Positions 8,052-16,327 of a stretch of 42,566 bases of DNA are shown piece by piece (position 1 is the stretch's first letter; each line of letters opens with the position of its first letter). A program made the translations under genes and the position numbers. A model generated the notes under the pieces. That model was not told the origin of the DNA. It saw only the letters and a list, made by a program, of their open reading frames with translations, and did no database searches. Source of the DNA: an uncultured Clostridia bacterium (lineage in GTDB: Bacteria > Bacillota > Clostridia > UBA1381); NCBI GenBank assembly GCA_934463455.1, contig CAKSJU010000005.1, positions 1-42,566 of the forward strand. The letters are read 5' to 3'.

Positions 8052-10367
8052 TTAATTTGCAAAAGCACGGCTTAAAACCTGCTCCATATCCGAAACCGGA
8101 ACAAAATTCATTTTATTTCTTACATCCTCCGGAATATCGTCCACATCCGCTTTGTTTTTCTCCGGAATAATTACCGTATGTATTCCTGCTCTGTATGCGG
8201 CAAGCGATTTTTCTTTCAAACCGCCTATCGGCAGTACGTTGCCGCGCAGGGTTATTTCTCCCGTCATTGCTATATCACGTTTTACCGCACGCTTTGTAAG
8301 TGCGGAAGCAACGGCCGTCGCAATCGTAATTCCGGCAGAAGGTCCGTCCTTCGGAACAGCTCCCTCCGGCACATGGATATGAATATCGGTTGTTTTATAA
8401 AAGTCCGGCAAAATATTAAGCTCATCTGTTTTTGAACGAATATAAGAAACCGCGGTAAGTGCCGATTCCTGCATTACCTCACCGAGTTTACCAGTAAGCT
8501 CAACCTTTCCGCTGCCCTTCATAACATTTACTTCGACCGAAAGGGTTTCGCCGCCGACGCGCGTCCATGCCAGCCCACGGACAACTCCCACTTCATCCTT
8601 TTCCTCCATCATATCAAACAAATATTTCCGTTTTCCGAGATATTTCGAAACCGATTTTTCGCTTATTTTAACCCTCTTTTTCTCACCGTCCGCAATAAGA
8701 CGCGCCGCTTTTCTCAAGAGCTTGCCGATTTCCCTTTCAAGTCCTCTCACTCCCGCCTCACGCGTATAGTAATTTATAATTTCCGAAATCGCACTGTCCG
8801 AAACCGATACCTTTGATTGCGTCAATCCATGCTTTTTCAATTGTTTCGGCAAAAGATATTTTTTTGCTATCTCAAATTTTTCCTTATCGGTATAACCGCT
8901 CGTCTCTATAAGCTCAATTCTGTCCAAAAGCGGCTCCGGGATTGTAGATATCGAATTTGCGGTCATGACGAACATAACCTTTGAAAGGTCAAACGGAACT
9001 TCAATATAATGGTCGCAAAAAGCATTGTTTTGTTCAATATCCAACACTTCAAGCAGTGCTGCCGACGGGTCTCCCTTAAAATCCGCGCCCATTTTATCTA
9101 TCTCGTCAAGCAGTATAAGCGGATTTCTTACACCTGCCTGCTTCATTGCCGTCATTATTCTTCCCGGCATAGCTCCGATGTATGTCTTTCTGTGACCTCT
9201 TATATCCGCTTCGTCATGAACTCCTCCCAAGGAAATTCTGACATATTCCCGGTTTGCGGCTCTTGCAAGTGATTTTGCAATTGATGTTTTACCTGTTCCC
9301 GGAGGTCCGACAAGGCATATCACCGTGCCTTCCTTACCTCCGGTGAGCTTTCTTACCGCAAGATATTCGATTATTCTGTCTTTTATTTCTTCAAGTCCGT
9401 AATGGTCTTCGTTTAAAATCAGTTCCGCACGTCTTAAATCGTTGTCCTCTTCCGTTTCTTTGCTCCACGGCAGGCTCAATACGGTATCTATATAATTTCT
9501 CAAAACCGCGTTATCCGGAGTCGACTGCGGTATTCCCTCCAGCCTGTCAATATCCTTTAATATTTTTTCAAGATTTTTTTCCGGCATGCCGCTGTTTTTT
9601 GCAATTTTGCGCAGCTTTTCGGCTTCCTGAGCTTCGTCATCACCAAGCTCTTTTTTTATTACGCGCATTTCCTCCCTAAGATAATACTCACGCTGGTTAT
9701 CGTCCAGCTTTTTCTTTACTTTGTCGGATATGCTTTTCATTATTTCATGAACCTTTGTTTCGTGATAAAGCACTGCAACAAGCTTTTCAACACGGTTGTA
9801 CGGGTCAAGCTCCTCCAAAATATCCTGCTTATCCTCATAGCTTATGTCGATATTTCCCGCAACCGCATCCGCAAATACCCCGATACCTCCGAGCTTGGCA
9901 GTTTCCATAACAGCCTCCGGGCTCAATTTTTTATTATATTTAAAATATCCCGAAAGACATTCCTGAACAGTGCGGACAAAACCCTCCTCAACAAGCAGAT
10001 TATCCGATTCGGCTTCATCCTCTTCCAACAGCTCCACCACAGCACTCATATATCCGGCAGACGGCATATATTCCTTGAATTTCGCTCTTGAAACTCCTTC
10101 TACAACCACCCGCAAAATTCCTCCCGGAGTTTTAACGGTTTGCTTTATTTTTGCCGCACAGCCCATTTCAAAAAGCTCTGTTTGATTCGGTCGTTCAATT
10201 TCGGTTTTTTTCTGCGCAGTGACAAAAATCCACCGATCCGTTTTCATCGCATTTTCCACAGCATTTTTTGAAAAATCACGCGCCACATCAAAATTTATGC
10301 CCATATGCGGGAACAATACCGCACCTCTCAAAGGAAGGACGGGCATTTTTTTTATATTTAAATCCAT
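8052..10367 (-). CDS. lon: ATP-dependent protease Lon
   Basis: Cytoplasmic AAA+ serine protease that degrades misfolded and regulatory proteins. The 771 residues hold the full LonA plan: an N-terminal substrate-binding LAN domain beginning MPVLPLRGAVLFPHM, a helical linker, an AAA+ module with Walker A GPPGTGKTS and Walker B LILLDEIDKM, and a C-terminal protease domain. The catalytic dyad is intact: Ser677 in PKDGPSAGI and Lys720 in GGLKEKSLAA. The ATG at 10367 has AAAGGGA seven bases upstream. A near-perfect promoter lies at 10400-10428. No CIRCE or CtsR heptad operator was seen near it, so heat-shock control by HrcA or CtsR is not evident. Confidence 0.97.
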   Translation of the reverse strand: MDLNIKKMPVLPLRGAVLFPHMGINFDVARDFSKNAVENAMKTDRWIFVTAQKKTEIERPNQTELFEMGCAAKIKQTVKTPGGILRVVVEGVSRAKFKEYMPSAGYMSAVVELLEEDEAESDNLLVEEGFVRTVQECLSGYFKYNKKLSPEAVMETAKLGGIGVFADAVAGNIDISYEDKQDILEELDPYNRVEKLVAVLYHETKVHEIMKSISDKVKKKLDDNQREYYLREEMRVIKKELGDDEAQEAEKLRKIAKNSGMPEKNLEKILKDIDRLEGIPQSTPDNAVLRNYIDTVLSLPWSKETEEDNDLRRAELILNEDHYGLEEIKDRIIEYLAVRKLTGGKEGTVICLVGPPGTGKTSIAKSLARAANREYVRISLGGVHDEADIRGHRKTYIGAMPGRIMTAMKQAGVRNPLILLDEIDKMGADFKGDPSAALLEVLDIEQNNAFCDHYIEVPFDLSKVMFVMTANSISTIPEPLLDRIELIETSGYTDKEKFEIAKKYLLPKQLKKHGLTQSKVSVSDSAISEIINYYTREAGVRGLEREIGKLLRKAARLIADGEKKRVKISEKSVSKYLGKRKYLFDMMEEKDEVGVVRGLAWTRVGGETLSVEVNVMKGSGKVELTGKLGEVMQESALTAVSYIRSKTDELNILPDFYKTTDIHIHVPEGAVPKDGPSAGITIATAVASALTKRAVKRDIAMTGEITLRGNVLPIGGLKEKSLAAYRAGIHTVIIPEKNKADVDDIPEDVRNKMNFVPVSDMEQVLSRAFAN

Positions 10368-10399
10368 ATTTATCCCTTTCCGTAAATATATTAATTCAC

Positions 10400-10428
10400 A
10401 TTATATATTATATACTTTTTTGTATCAA
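10400..10428 (-). promoter_or_regulatory. sigma-A promoter of lon and the downstream division cluster
   Basis: On the minus strand TTGATA (10423-10428), a 17-base spacer and TATAAT (10400-10405), 33 bases before the lon start codon. The eight genes from lon to ileS are closely spaced up to the terminator at 691-720, so this is the best candidate for the main promoter of the unit. Confidence 0.75.
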
Positions 10429-10445
10429 ATTTCAACTGTTTTCGT

Positions 10446-10486
10446 CAAAAAAATGCCGCAAACGAAATTTTATCCGTCTGCGGCAT
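10446..10486 (-). terminator. terminator after the kor operon and small protein gene
   Basis: On the minus strand ATGCCGCA (10479-10486) pairs with TGCGGCAT (10453-10460), followed by a run of seven T. It lies 30 bases after the stop codon of the 96-residue protein, upstream of the lon promoter. Confidence 0.85.
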
Positions 10487-10516
10487 TGCATGGCATATTT
10501 ATCAAAGCTCTTTTCG

Positions 10517-10807
10517 TTATCCCTCAAGTGCATCCTGAAGCCACCATGAGCCTATATCAAAAGCTTCATAAAGATTAGATCTTTCTCCGCTTCTGTAGTT
10601 TACGCCTTCTCCTATTTTTCCGCTGTTATCGCGGATATGAAACTTAACCTTTTTCGAAATATTGTAATCTCCGACCTTTTCGGTTTCATCAATTTCCAGA
10701 ACAAGAATAAGATTTTTCGACAAATCTCCGTAATAAATGGTATTACCCTTTCGATAAACCGGTTTTCCTTTGTAGGTCAGTTCTTTTTGTTTTTTTGAAG
10801 CAACCAT
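10517..10807 (-). CDS. small protein of unknown function at the end of the kor operon
   Basis: 96 residues, start ATG at 10807 with a full AAGGAGG site eight bases upstream. I do not recognise a named domain. The sequence begins with a basic segment (MVASKKQKELTYKGK), continues with a beta-rich pattern (YRKGNTIYYGDLSKNLILVLEI), and ends acidic (IGSWWLQDALEG). There are no Cys residues and no membrane segment, so a cytoplasmic soluble protein is likely. It is 46 bases after korC and before a strong terminator, so it is probably transcribed with the oxidoreductase. A 13-pair hairpin overlaps the korC stop between them. The good ribosome site and clean frame argue that it is a real gene. Confidence 0.75.
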   Translation of the reverse strand: MVASKKQKELTYKGKPVYRKGNTIYYGDLSKNLILVLEIDETEKVGDYNISKKVKFHIRDNSGKIGEGVNYRSGERSNLYEAFDIGSWWLQDALEG

Positions 10808-10831
10808 TTAAACAACCTCCTTATACGATTA

Positions 10832-10862
10832 GCTAATTGAAAACTCAACGTTTTCAATTAGC
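10832..10862 (-). repeat. perfect 13-pair hairpin overlapping the korC stop codon
   Basis: GCTAATTGAAAAC (10832-10844) and GTTTTCAATTAGC (10850-10862) are exact inverted repeats around a 5-base loop. No T run follows on the minus strand, so it is not an ordinary terminator. It could protect or process the kor message, or lower expression of the small gene behind it. Confidence 0.6.
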
Positions 10863-11393
10863 CGCAATGTTATACCCTTTTTCTATCATTTCCATGTTAA
10901 GTCCCGCAAGATGCTGTTTTTTGGGCGGTATTGTCTTTTCCAAGCCTGCTTTTATCTCTTCGAGTGTGAACAAACCCGTCTCTTTAAGCAACGCACCGAG
11001 CATAACCATATTGGCAAGACTTCCCTTACCGCATTCGGTTGCTATCTCGGTTGCATCGGCATAAACCGCATGTACATCGTCTCTTGCAACTTTTCTGTCT
11101 ATAAGGGTACTGTCTATTATAATATGTCCGCCTTTTACGACTTTATTCTCAAATTTATCCAAAGAAGGCTTATTCATGCTGATAAGAACATCGGGATTTT
11201 GTATAATCGGCGAGCCGACAGGCTCATCGGATATGATTACATGGCAGTTTGCCGTACCGCCTCTCATTTCAGGTCCGTAAGACGGAAGCCACGAAAGCTC
11301 TTTGCCTTTCATAAGTGCGGCATACGCCAGAATTTTGCCGATAAACAAAATTCCCTGACCGCCGAATCCGGTAATAATAATATTTGTAGTCAT
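10854..11393 (-). CDS. korC: 2-oxoacid:ferredoxin oxidoreductase, gamma subunit
   Basis: Gamma subunit of a four-subunit 2-oxoacid:ferredoxin oxidoreductase (Kor/Vor type). This cytoplasmic complex decarboxylates 2-oxoacids to acyl-CoA and reduces ferredoxin. The product (about 179 residues) has the family's N-terminal Rossmann-like start IIITGFGGQGILFIGKILA, then SYGPEMRGGTANCHVIIS, both diagnostic. I use the second ATG (11393; MTTNIIITG) because AAGGA is nine bases upstream; the ATG at 11399 overlaps the korB stop as ATGA and is also possible. Substrate (2-oxoglutarate or branched-chain 2-oxoacid) cannot be decided from sequence. Confidence 0.92.
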   Translation of the reverse strand: MTTNIIITGFGGQGILFIGKILAYAALMKGKELSWLPSYGPEMRGGTANCHVIISDEPVGSPIIQNPDVLISMNKPSLDKFENKVVKGGHIIIDSTLIDRKVARDDVHAVYADATEIATECGKGSLANMVMLGALLKETGLFTLEEIKAGLEKTIPPKKQHLAGLNMEMIEKGYNIAAN

Positions 11394-11395
11394 TT

Positions 11396-12151
11396 TCATT
11401 CTTCCTTTCCTTCAGCGTCAATATCCTTATATACTCCGAGCGGATAATACGGTATCATTTCATCCTGCAATCTCTTTATTGCTTCATTCGGAGCAAGTCC
11501 CCAGTTGGTGGGACAGGTGGAAAGAACTTCAATCATAGAAAAGCCTTTTTTATCTATTTGATTTTGAAAAGCCTTCTTTATAGCGGCTTTTGCATGCTTT
11601 ATATTTTTAACGGTGTCAAGTGCTACTCTTTCTATGTAGCTCGGGCCGTCCAGAGTTGACAGCATCTCCGACATTCTTACCGGATAACCTTGAGTTTTTG
11701 TATCTCTTCCGTAAGGCGATGTCTGCGTAACCTGTCCCGGAAGACTTGTCGGTGCCATTTGTCCTCCCGTCATTCCGTATATTGTGTTATTTATAAAAAT
11801 AACTGTTATATTTTCGCCTCTCGCAGCCGCGTGTACCGTCTCGGCAGTTCCTATTGCTGCAAGGTCGCCGTCTCCCTGATAAGTAAATACAATTTTATCG
11901 GGATGAACTCTCTTTATTCCCGTTGCAACAGCCGGAGCACGTCCATGGGACGCCTGCTGAACATCACAGGCAAAATAATTATATGCGGTTACCGAGCATC
12001 CTACCGGAGCAACGCCGATGGTTTGCCCTTCAATTCCAAGTTCGTCAAGCACTTCCGCAACCAATCTGTGACATATTCCGTGCGTACAGCCGGGACAGTA
12101 ATGAAACGGTGCGTCGGTCAGTGCATGAGGTTTTTCAAATACTACAGCCAT
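11396..12151 (-). CDS. korB: 2-oxoacid:ferredoxin oxidoreductase, beta subunit (TPP-binding)
   Basis: Thiamine-diphosphate-binding catalytic subunit, 251 residues. The N-terminal FHYCPGCTHGICHR provides conserved Cys residues, and the TPP/Mg motif runs from GDGDLAAIG to NNTIYGMTGGQ (about residues 93-133). SHGRAPAVATGIKR is typical of the 2-ketoisovalerate/2-oxoglutarate branch. It overlaps the korA stop by one base (TAATG) and ends in an ATGA overlap with korC, so the three are translationally coupled. The complex gives reduced ferredoxin, the substrate of the Rnf complex encoded divergently about 4 kb away. Confidence 0.94.
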   Translation of the reverse strand: MAVVFEKPHALTDAPFHYCPGCTHGICHRLVAEVLDELGIEGQTIGVAPVGCSVTAYNYFACDVQQASHGRAPAVATGIKRVHPDKIVFTYQGDGDLAAIGTAETVHAAARGENITVIFINNTIYGMTGGQMAPTSLPGQVTQTSPYGRDTKTQGYPVRMSEMLSTLDGPSYIERVALDTVKNIKHAKAAIKKAFQNQIDKKGFSMIEVLSTCPTNWGLAPNEAIKRLQDEMIPYYPLGVYKDIDAEGKEE

Positions 12152-13215
12152 TATCTCATACCTCCTGCAATTTCTTTTACTTTATTGATTATTTCCGCCG
12201 GTGTGGGGATAATTCCGCCCGTTCTTCCGAAGAAGTAAACCGGAGCGGCTCCGTTTACTGCAAGTTCAATATCTTCAACCATCTGTCCCATACTCATTTC
12301 CACCGACAAAAATGCCTTTGCGGTCTTTGCGGCTTCCCTGAATGCCTGTACGGGATACGGCCAGAGAGTGATAGGTCTGATAATTCCTACCTTATAACCC
12401 TCTTCACGAAGCTGTTTTACGGCACTTTCCGCAACACGGCTTGTTGTTCCGTATGCCGATACTATAATATCCGCATCCTCAGTTCCGTGAGCCTCCCAGC
12501 GTGCTTCTTTTTCTTTTATTACATCATATCTCTTCTGACGTTCAACAATTGTTTTTTCCAGCTCTTCCGGAGACAAATACAGCGAATTTACAATATTGTG
12601 TTCACGCTTCATTCCCGTTCCGTCGGTTGCCCAATCTTTTTTAATATCCAACGGTGCCGGAACACTGTCGAAATCAACCGGCTCCATCATCTGACCGAGA
12701 GTACCGTCGCCGAGTATCATAACCGGCATGCGATAAGTGTCCGCAAGGTTAAAAGCGTCTGCTGTCAGTGATACTATTTCCTGAACAGAATTCGGTGCAA
12801 GTACTATCAAATGATAATCCCCGTGTCCGCCTCCGCGTGTCGCCTGGAAATAATCCGACTGCGCCGGCTGAATACCGCCCAGACCCGGACCGCCTCTTAC
12901 TATGTCTACAATTACGCACGGTAAATCCGCACCTGCTATGTATGATATTCCCTCCGATTTAAGGCTTATGCCGGGGCTTGATGAACTTGTCATTGCTCTT
13001 GCGCCCGCACCGGCAGCGCCGTAAACCATATTGATTGCCGCAACTTCACTTTCCGCCTGTAAAAACACTCCGCCGATTTTCGGCATTTTTTTAGCCATAT
13101 ATGCCGAAAGCTCCGTCTGCGGAGTAATCGGATAACCAAAGAAATGACGGCAGCCGGAGCGTATTGCCGCTTCACCGATTGCTTCGTTTCCTTTCATTAA
13201 TACCTTTTCACTCAC
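12151..13215 (-). CDS. korA: 2-oxoacid:ferredoxin oxidoreductase, alpha subunit
   Basis: Alpha subunit (pyrimidine-binding and transketolase C-terminal domains), 354 residues. Marks are EAAIRSGCRHFFGYPITPQTE near the N-terminus, LQAESEVAAINMVYGAAGAGARAMTSSSSPGISL, and RGGPGLGGIQPAQSDY. The start is GTG at 13215 with AAAGGATG about eight bases upstream. The order korD-korA-korB-korC is the usual one. Length and motifs fit VorB/KorA proteins of Clostridia; assignment to 2-oxoglutarate versus branched-chain substrates is not possible here. Confidence 0.94.
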   Translation of the reverse strand: MSEKVLMKGNEAIGEAAIRSGCRHFFGYPITPQTELSAYMAKKMPKIGGVFLQAESEVAAINMVYGAAGAGARAMTSSSSPGISLKSEGISYIAGADLPCVIVDIVRGGPGLGGIQPAQSDYFQATRGGGHGDYHLIVLAPNSVQEIVSLTADAFNLADTYRMPVMILGDGTLGQMMEPVDFDSVPAPLDIKKDWATDGTGMKREHNIVNSLYLSPEELEKTIVERQKRYDVIKEKEARWEAHGTEDADIIVSAYGTTSRVAESAVKQLREEGYKVGIIRPITLWPYPVQAFREAAKTAKAFLSVEMSMGQMVEDIELAVNGAAPVYFFGRTGGIIPTPAEIINKVKEIAGGMR

Positions 13216-13235
13216 CGTATATCATCCTTTCCTTA

Positions 13236-13448
13236 TTAAACGTCTTTTTCTACCGTAATTACCAAATCGGGGCACATCGTTGCACAAAATGCACATGCTA
13301 TGCACTTTTCCTGCTCGGTAATTTCAGCAGGTCTGAAGCCCTTTGCGTTCAGTCTGTCATCTGCAATCTTAATGATTTTTTTCGGACATGCGTTTACACA
13401 AAGCTCGCACCCTTTACATCTGTCTTCTCTGAAAGTAACCCTGTTCAT
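13236..13448 (-). CDS. korD: 2-oxoacid:ferredoxin oxidoreductase, delta subunit (2[4Fe-4S])
   Basis: 70-residue ferredoxin-like subunit with two complete CxxCxxCxxxC(P) motifs, CKGCELCVNACP and CIACAFCATMCP, binding two [4Fe-4S] clusters that pass electrons to free ferredoxin. The ATG at 13448 (MNRVTFRED) has AAAGGA eight bases upstream; an in-frame TTG six codons earlier lacks a site. It lies 20 bases before korA and 28 bases after the P-loop ATPase gene. Confidence 0.93.
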   Translation of the reverse strand: MNRVTFREDRCKGCELCVNACPKKIIKIADDRLNAKGFRPAEITEQEKCIACAFCATMCPDLVITVEKDV

Positions 13449-13476
13449 ATTCTCTGTCCTTTCCAAATTTATATAT

Positions 13477-14127
13477 TTAAATCTGCCACGGCATTTTAAT
13501 GTTTATTTCCATTTCAAATGCCTCCTCCGGCACATTTTTAAGCGCTGCGGGAAGCCCGCTGTTCATAACCACCGGCACTTTGAGTTTTTCCGAAAGCTCA
13601 TCAATTATATCATAATCCGACATAAGCGTATTTTCATCGGTTGCCGCTCCGAGATTTGTATTATTCACAATTCCGGTAAACTTAAGTCTTGACGCATTTT
13701 CTATCATATGCGCCATTTCTTCAAGCTCGTTTTCGCATGATGTCATAGGTCTTTTTGTGTTAACCACAAAATACATATTGTAATCTTTGAAAAACCTGTT
13801 ATACTGACCGAGAGCATATGCGCCGTCTTCATCGCCGCCGACATCAAAGATAACCGTGCCGCCGTCTTTATAAAAAACGCTCATAACCTCCGGTGCTACC
13901 GTAGGCATGTCCAAATTTGAATTTGCAAATTCGGAAGCAATAAGCCGTATTCCGAAATTTTTAAGAATATCCGCCGCATCCGCGGTTCTGAAATACGGAT
14001 TGACAATATCCAGGTCAATTATTGTAACGTCCCTGCCCTCCGCGGCTTTCTTTTTTGCAAAATTCAATGCAACTTCGGTTTTTCCGCTGCCGAAATGCCC
14101 CGCAAAGATATAGAACTCACAACTCAT
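13477..14127 (-). CDS. P-loop ATPase (MinD/CobQ-like) heading the kor operon
   Basis: 216 residues. The N-terminus YIFAGHFGSGKTEVALNFA contains a P-loop (GHFGSGKT, about residues 10-17), followed by VTIIDLDIVNPYFRT and TVIFDVGGDEDG, the deviant-Walker B-like pattern of the MinD/ParA/CobQ (SIMIBI) class. FVVNTKRP and GIVNNTNLG fit a nucleotide-base recognition loop. It is the first gene after the kor promoter and precedes korD by 28 bases. The name and exact role are unknown to me; insertion or maturation of cofactors, or regulation of the oxidoreductase, is inference from position only. Confidence 0.8.
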   Translation of the reverse strand: MSCEFYIFAGHFGSGKTEVALNFAKKKAAEGRDVTIIDLDIVNPYFRTADAADILKNFGIRLIASEFANSNLDMPTVAPEVMSVFYKDGGTVIFDVGGDEDGAYALGQYNRFFKDYNMYFVVNTKRPMTSCENELEEMAHMIENASRLKFTGIVNNTNLGAATDENTLMSDYDIIDELSEKLKVPVVMNSGLPAALKNVPEEAFEMEINIKMPWQI

Positions 14128-14168
14128 GCCTTAACCTCCATGTCAATTTCGTATTTTATATAATTTGT

Positions 14169-14197
14169 ATTATAACACATTTTTTAAATTATTTCAA
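14169..14197 (-). promoter_or_regulatory. sigma-A promoter of the kor operon
   Basis: On the minus strand TTGAAA (14192-14197), a 17-base spacer and TATAAT (14169-14174), about 42 bases before the ATG of the P-loop ATPase gene. It separates the kor operon from the nadK-argR-recN-rseC unit. Confidence 0.75.
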
Positions 14198-14207
14198 GTA
14201 TCAATTA

Positions 14208-14621
14208 TTACCCTTTATTTTCCTCAACATGCAAAAATGCCTTAGGCAAATACCTTTCCGACGATTTTTTGTCATATATTTTTATGAAAAAAAAGCCGAT
14301 AATCATAAAAATAATTCCCGCGCAAATGCAGATTATATTATTTTTTATAAAATTTTGAGCAATGCAAAAACCTGCTGTAAATAAAACAAGCGGCAGTATA
14401 TATACCAAAAACGCGGCTTTCAATACATTTTTTGAGTTAAGCTCAAGCTCTGCCGTATCTCCTTTTTCAAGATTTTCGCAGTTTACCGCCTTTACGACCT
14501 GCTCTTTCGCACCGCCGCAGCCTCCGCATTCGGCACAGTTTCCTCCGCATGCTCCGCTTCTTATCATTTTTACATAAACATATTTGCCCTCTTTTTTGAT
14601 AACAATTCCTTCTTCTTTCAT
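14208..14621 (-). CDS. rseC: RseC/SoxR-reducing-system family membrane protein
   Basis: 137 residues. A beta-rich N-terminal part (EEGIVIKKEGKYVYVKM) is followed by a Cys-rich motif (CGGNCAECGGCGG, about residues 24-36) and two membrane helices (about 75-120). This is the layout of the RseC_MucC family, membrane proteins linked in proteobacteria to the Rsx/Rnf SoxR-reducing system. The ATG at 14621 lies downstream of AAAGGA by 13 bases, a long but usable spacing. The frame is open further upstream, but that part overlaps recN and is not protein-like. It is the last gene of the nadK unit; the rnf operon is divergent, so the association with Rnf seen elsewhere is kept loosely. Confidence 0.82.
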   Translation of the reverse strand: MKEEGIVIKKEGKYVYVKMIRSGACGGNCAECGGCGGAKEQVVKAVNCENLEKGDTAELELNSKNVLKAAFLVYILPLVLFTAGFCIAQNFIKNNIICICAGIIFMIIGFFFIKIYDKKSSERYLPKAFLHVEENKG

Positions 14622-14665
14622 GACTTCGTCACTACATCCTTTCAAGGCTTTTGTAACATCCGGTT

Positions 14666-16315
14666 TTATTCTCCGTAGCTTGCGAGCATTTGCGCCGCAT
14701 GCTCCCGCGATGCTTCGGTTATTATATCTCCGTCTGTAATTCTTGCTATCTCTTCTATTCTTTCTTCTTTTGTTAAATTTTTCACGGTTGTGACAGTCCT
14801 GTCGCCCGTTTCGGACTTTTCTATTTTTATATGGTTGTCCGCCGCAGCGGCAAGCTGCGGTTGATGACTTACGCATATTACCTGTTTCCTTTTTCCGAGT
14901 GCTTTAAGCTTTTCGGCAATCTTTTTTGCCGCCTTGCCCGACACTCCGGTATCGATTTCGTCAAAAATAAGCGTATCCACATTGTCGCTGTCCGCAAGAA
15001 TTGTTTTTATTGCCAGCATAACCCTCGAAAGCTCTCCTCCTGATGCTATTTTTTCAAGCGGTTTTTCCGGCTCTCCTCGGTTAGGACTTATCAAAAATTC
15101 CACCCTGTCGCGTCCTTTTCCCGAAAACTCGCCCATGTTTTCGACCAAAACCGTAAACTTAGCTTTCGGCATATCAAGCTGCGCAAGCTCCTTTTCAATT
15201 TCCGCGCCGAGCTTTTTCGAAAACTCCCCTCTCCTTTCGGAAAGCATATCTGCAAGCCTTTCAAGCTCCGCTTCGGTTGTTTCCAATTCCTTGCTGATTT
15301 TCTCTTTTTCCGCGTCACTGTCGGTTATTTTCAAAAGCTCTTCTTTAGCTTTTTCATAGTATTCAAGCACCTTTTCTTCTGTCTGACCGTATTTTCTTTC
15401 CAGCTTTGTTATAACATCCAAGCGCTCTTCAATATCGTTTAACGCCTGTTCATCATATTCCGTTTCCTCCAAAATCGCATATATTTCATGCGAAAGCTCT
15501 TCTGATTCATACTGCATATCAACCGCCTTTTGATAAACTGCGGAAATTTTTTCATCTATATCGGCAACAGACGCCAAAGCCTGTGCCGCAGAGCTTAACC
15601 GCTCATACGCCGACTCCCGTGCGTTATACAATTCCTCATGCGCCTCACCGAGTGCATTTGCAAGCTTTTCCCCGTTTTGAATAAGCTTTCTTTGATTTAA
15701 CAAGTCCTCCTGCTCTCCGATGTGAATTTTTGCCTGTTCTATTTCCTCAATTTGATATGAAAGCAAGTCGATTTTCCGCATTTTTTCCGCTTCGTCAACC
15801 TCCAAATCCGCAAGAGACGCAAGCAAGGCTTTTCTTTGCTCAAATGTTTTCTTATACCCGAAAAGAAGCTCTTCACATTCCGCATAATTGTCAAGAAAAT
15901 CAATATGTTTTGACGTGTCCAAAAGTGCTTGGCTATCATGCTGACCATGAATTGTAATAAGTCCCTGACCTATCTCCCGTACGACATTTTGAGGAGAAAT
16001 CATTCCGTTAATTCTGCAAACGCTTTTTCCGTCCGCCGAAATTTCTCGTGCGATGACAATCATATCATCTTCGCACGGTATTCCGAACTTATTGTCAAAA
16101 TTTTCCTTATAAAATACAGCCTGAATATATGCTTTTTTTTCGCCGTAGCGAACCAAAGACTTACTCGCCCTTGCTCCGAGTATCATATTAACTGAATCTA
16201 TTATAACCGACTTACCCGCACCCGTTTCGCCGGTAAGCGCAGTCATTCCGTCTTTAATTTCCATGCCGACATGTTCTATCAGCGCGGCATTTTTTATATC
16301 GAGTCCGACAAGCAT
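14666..16315 (-). CDS. recN: DNA repair protein RecN
   Basis: SMC-like ATPase that acts at double-strand breaks. The 549 residues show an N-terminal ATP-binding lobe with Walker A GETGAGKS (29-36), a central antiparallel coiled coil (about 155-370) and a C-terminal lobe with the ABC signature IASGGELSRVMLA, Walker B DTLIFDEIDTG and the family motif CVSHQPQLAA. The ATG at 16315 has AGGAGG about seven bases upstream. It follows argR by 12 bases, the conserved argR-recN order of Firmicutes. Confidence 0.96.
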   Translation of the reverse strand: MLVGLDIKNAALIEHVGMEIKDGMTALTGETGAGKSVIIDSVNMILGARASKSLVRYGEKKAYIQAVFYKENFDNKFGIPCEDDMIVIAREISADGKSVCRINGMISPQNVVREIGQGLITIHGQHDSQALLDTSKHIDFLDNYAECEELLFGYKKTFEQRKALLASLADLEVDEAEKMRKIDLLSYQIEEIEQAKIHIGEQEDLLNQRKLIQNGEKLANALGEAHEELYNARESAYERLSSAAQALASVADIDEKISAVYQKAVDMQYESEELSHEIYAILEETEYDEQALNDIEERLDVITKLERKYGQTEEKVLEYYEKAKEELLKITDSDAEKEKISKELETTEAELERLADMLSERRGEFSKKLGAEIEKELAQLDMPKAKFTVLVENMGEFSGKGRDRVEFLISPNRGEPEKPLEKIASGGELSRVMLAIKTILADSDNVDTLIFDEIDTGVSGKAAKKIAEKLKALGKRKQVICVSHQPQLAAAADNHIKIEKSETGDRTVTTVKNLTKEERIEEIARITDGDIITEASREHAAQMLASYGE

Positions 16316-16327
16316 TTTCTCTGCCTC

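Noticed and set aside
10368..10445. CIRCE or CtsR operator at the lon promoter
   Set aside because: Neither TTAGCACTC/GAGTGCTAA nor the GGTCAAA heptad repeat is present.
10808..10853. Separate promoter for the 96-residue protein
   Set aside because: A TTGAGT-17-TATAAG match exists, but its -10 overlaps the ribosome site, so a transcript from it would lack that site.
14622..14876. Upstream extension of the rseC frame
   Set aside because: It overlaps the recN 3' end, has a shadow-like Arg/Lys/Asn-rich composition and no family similarity; the real start is at 14621.
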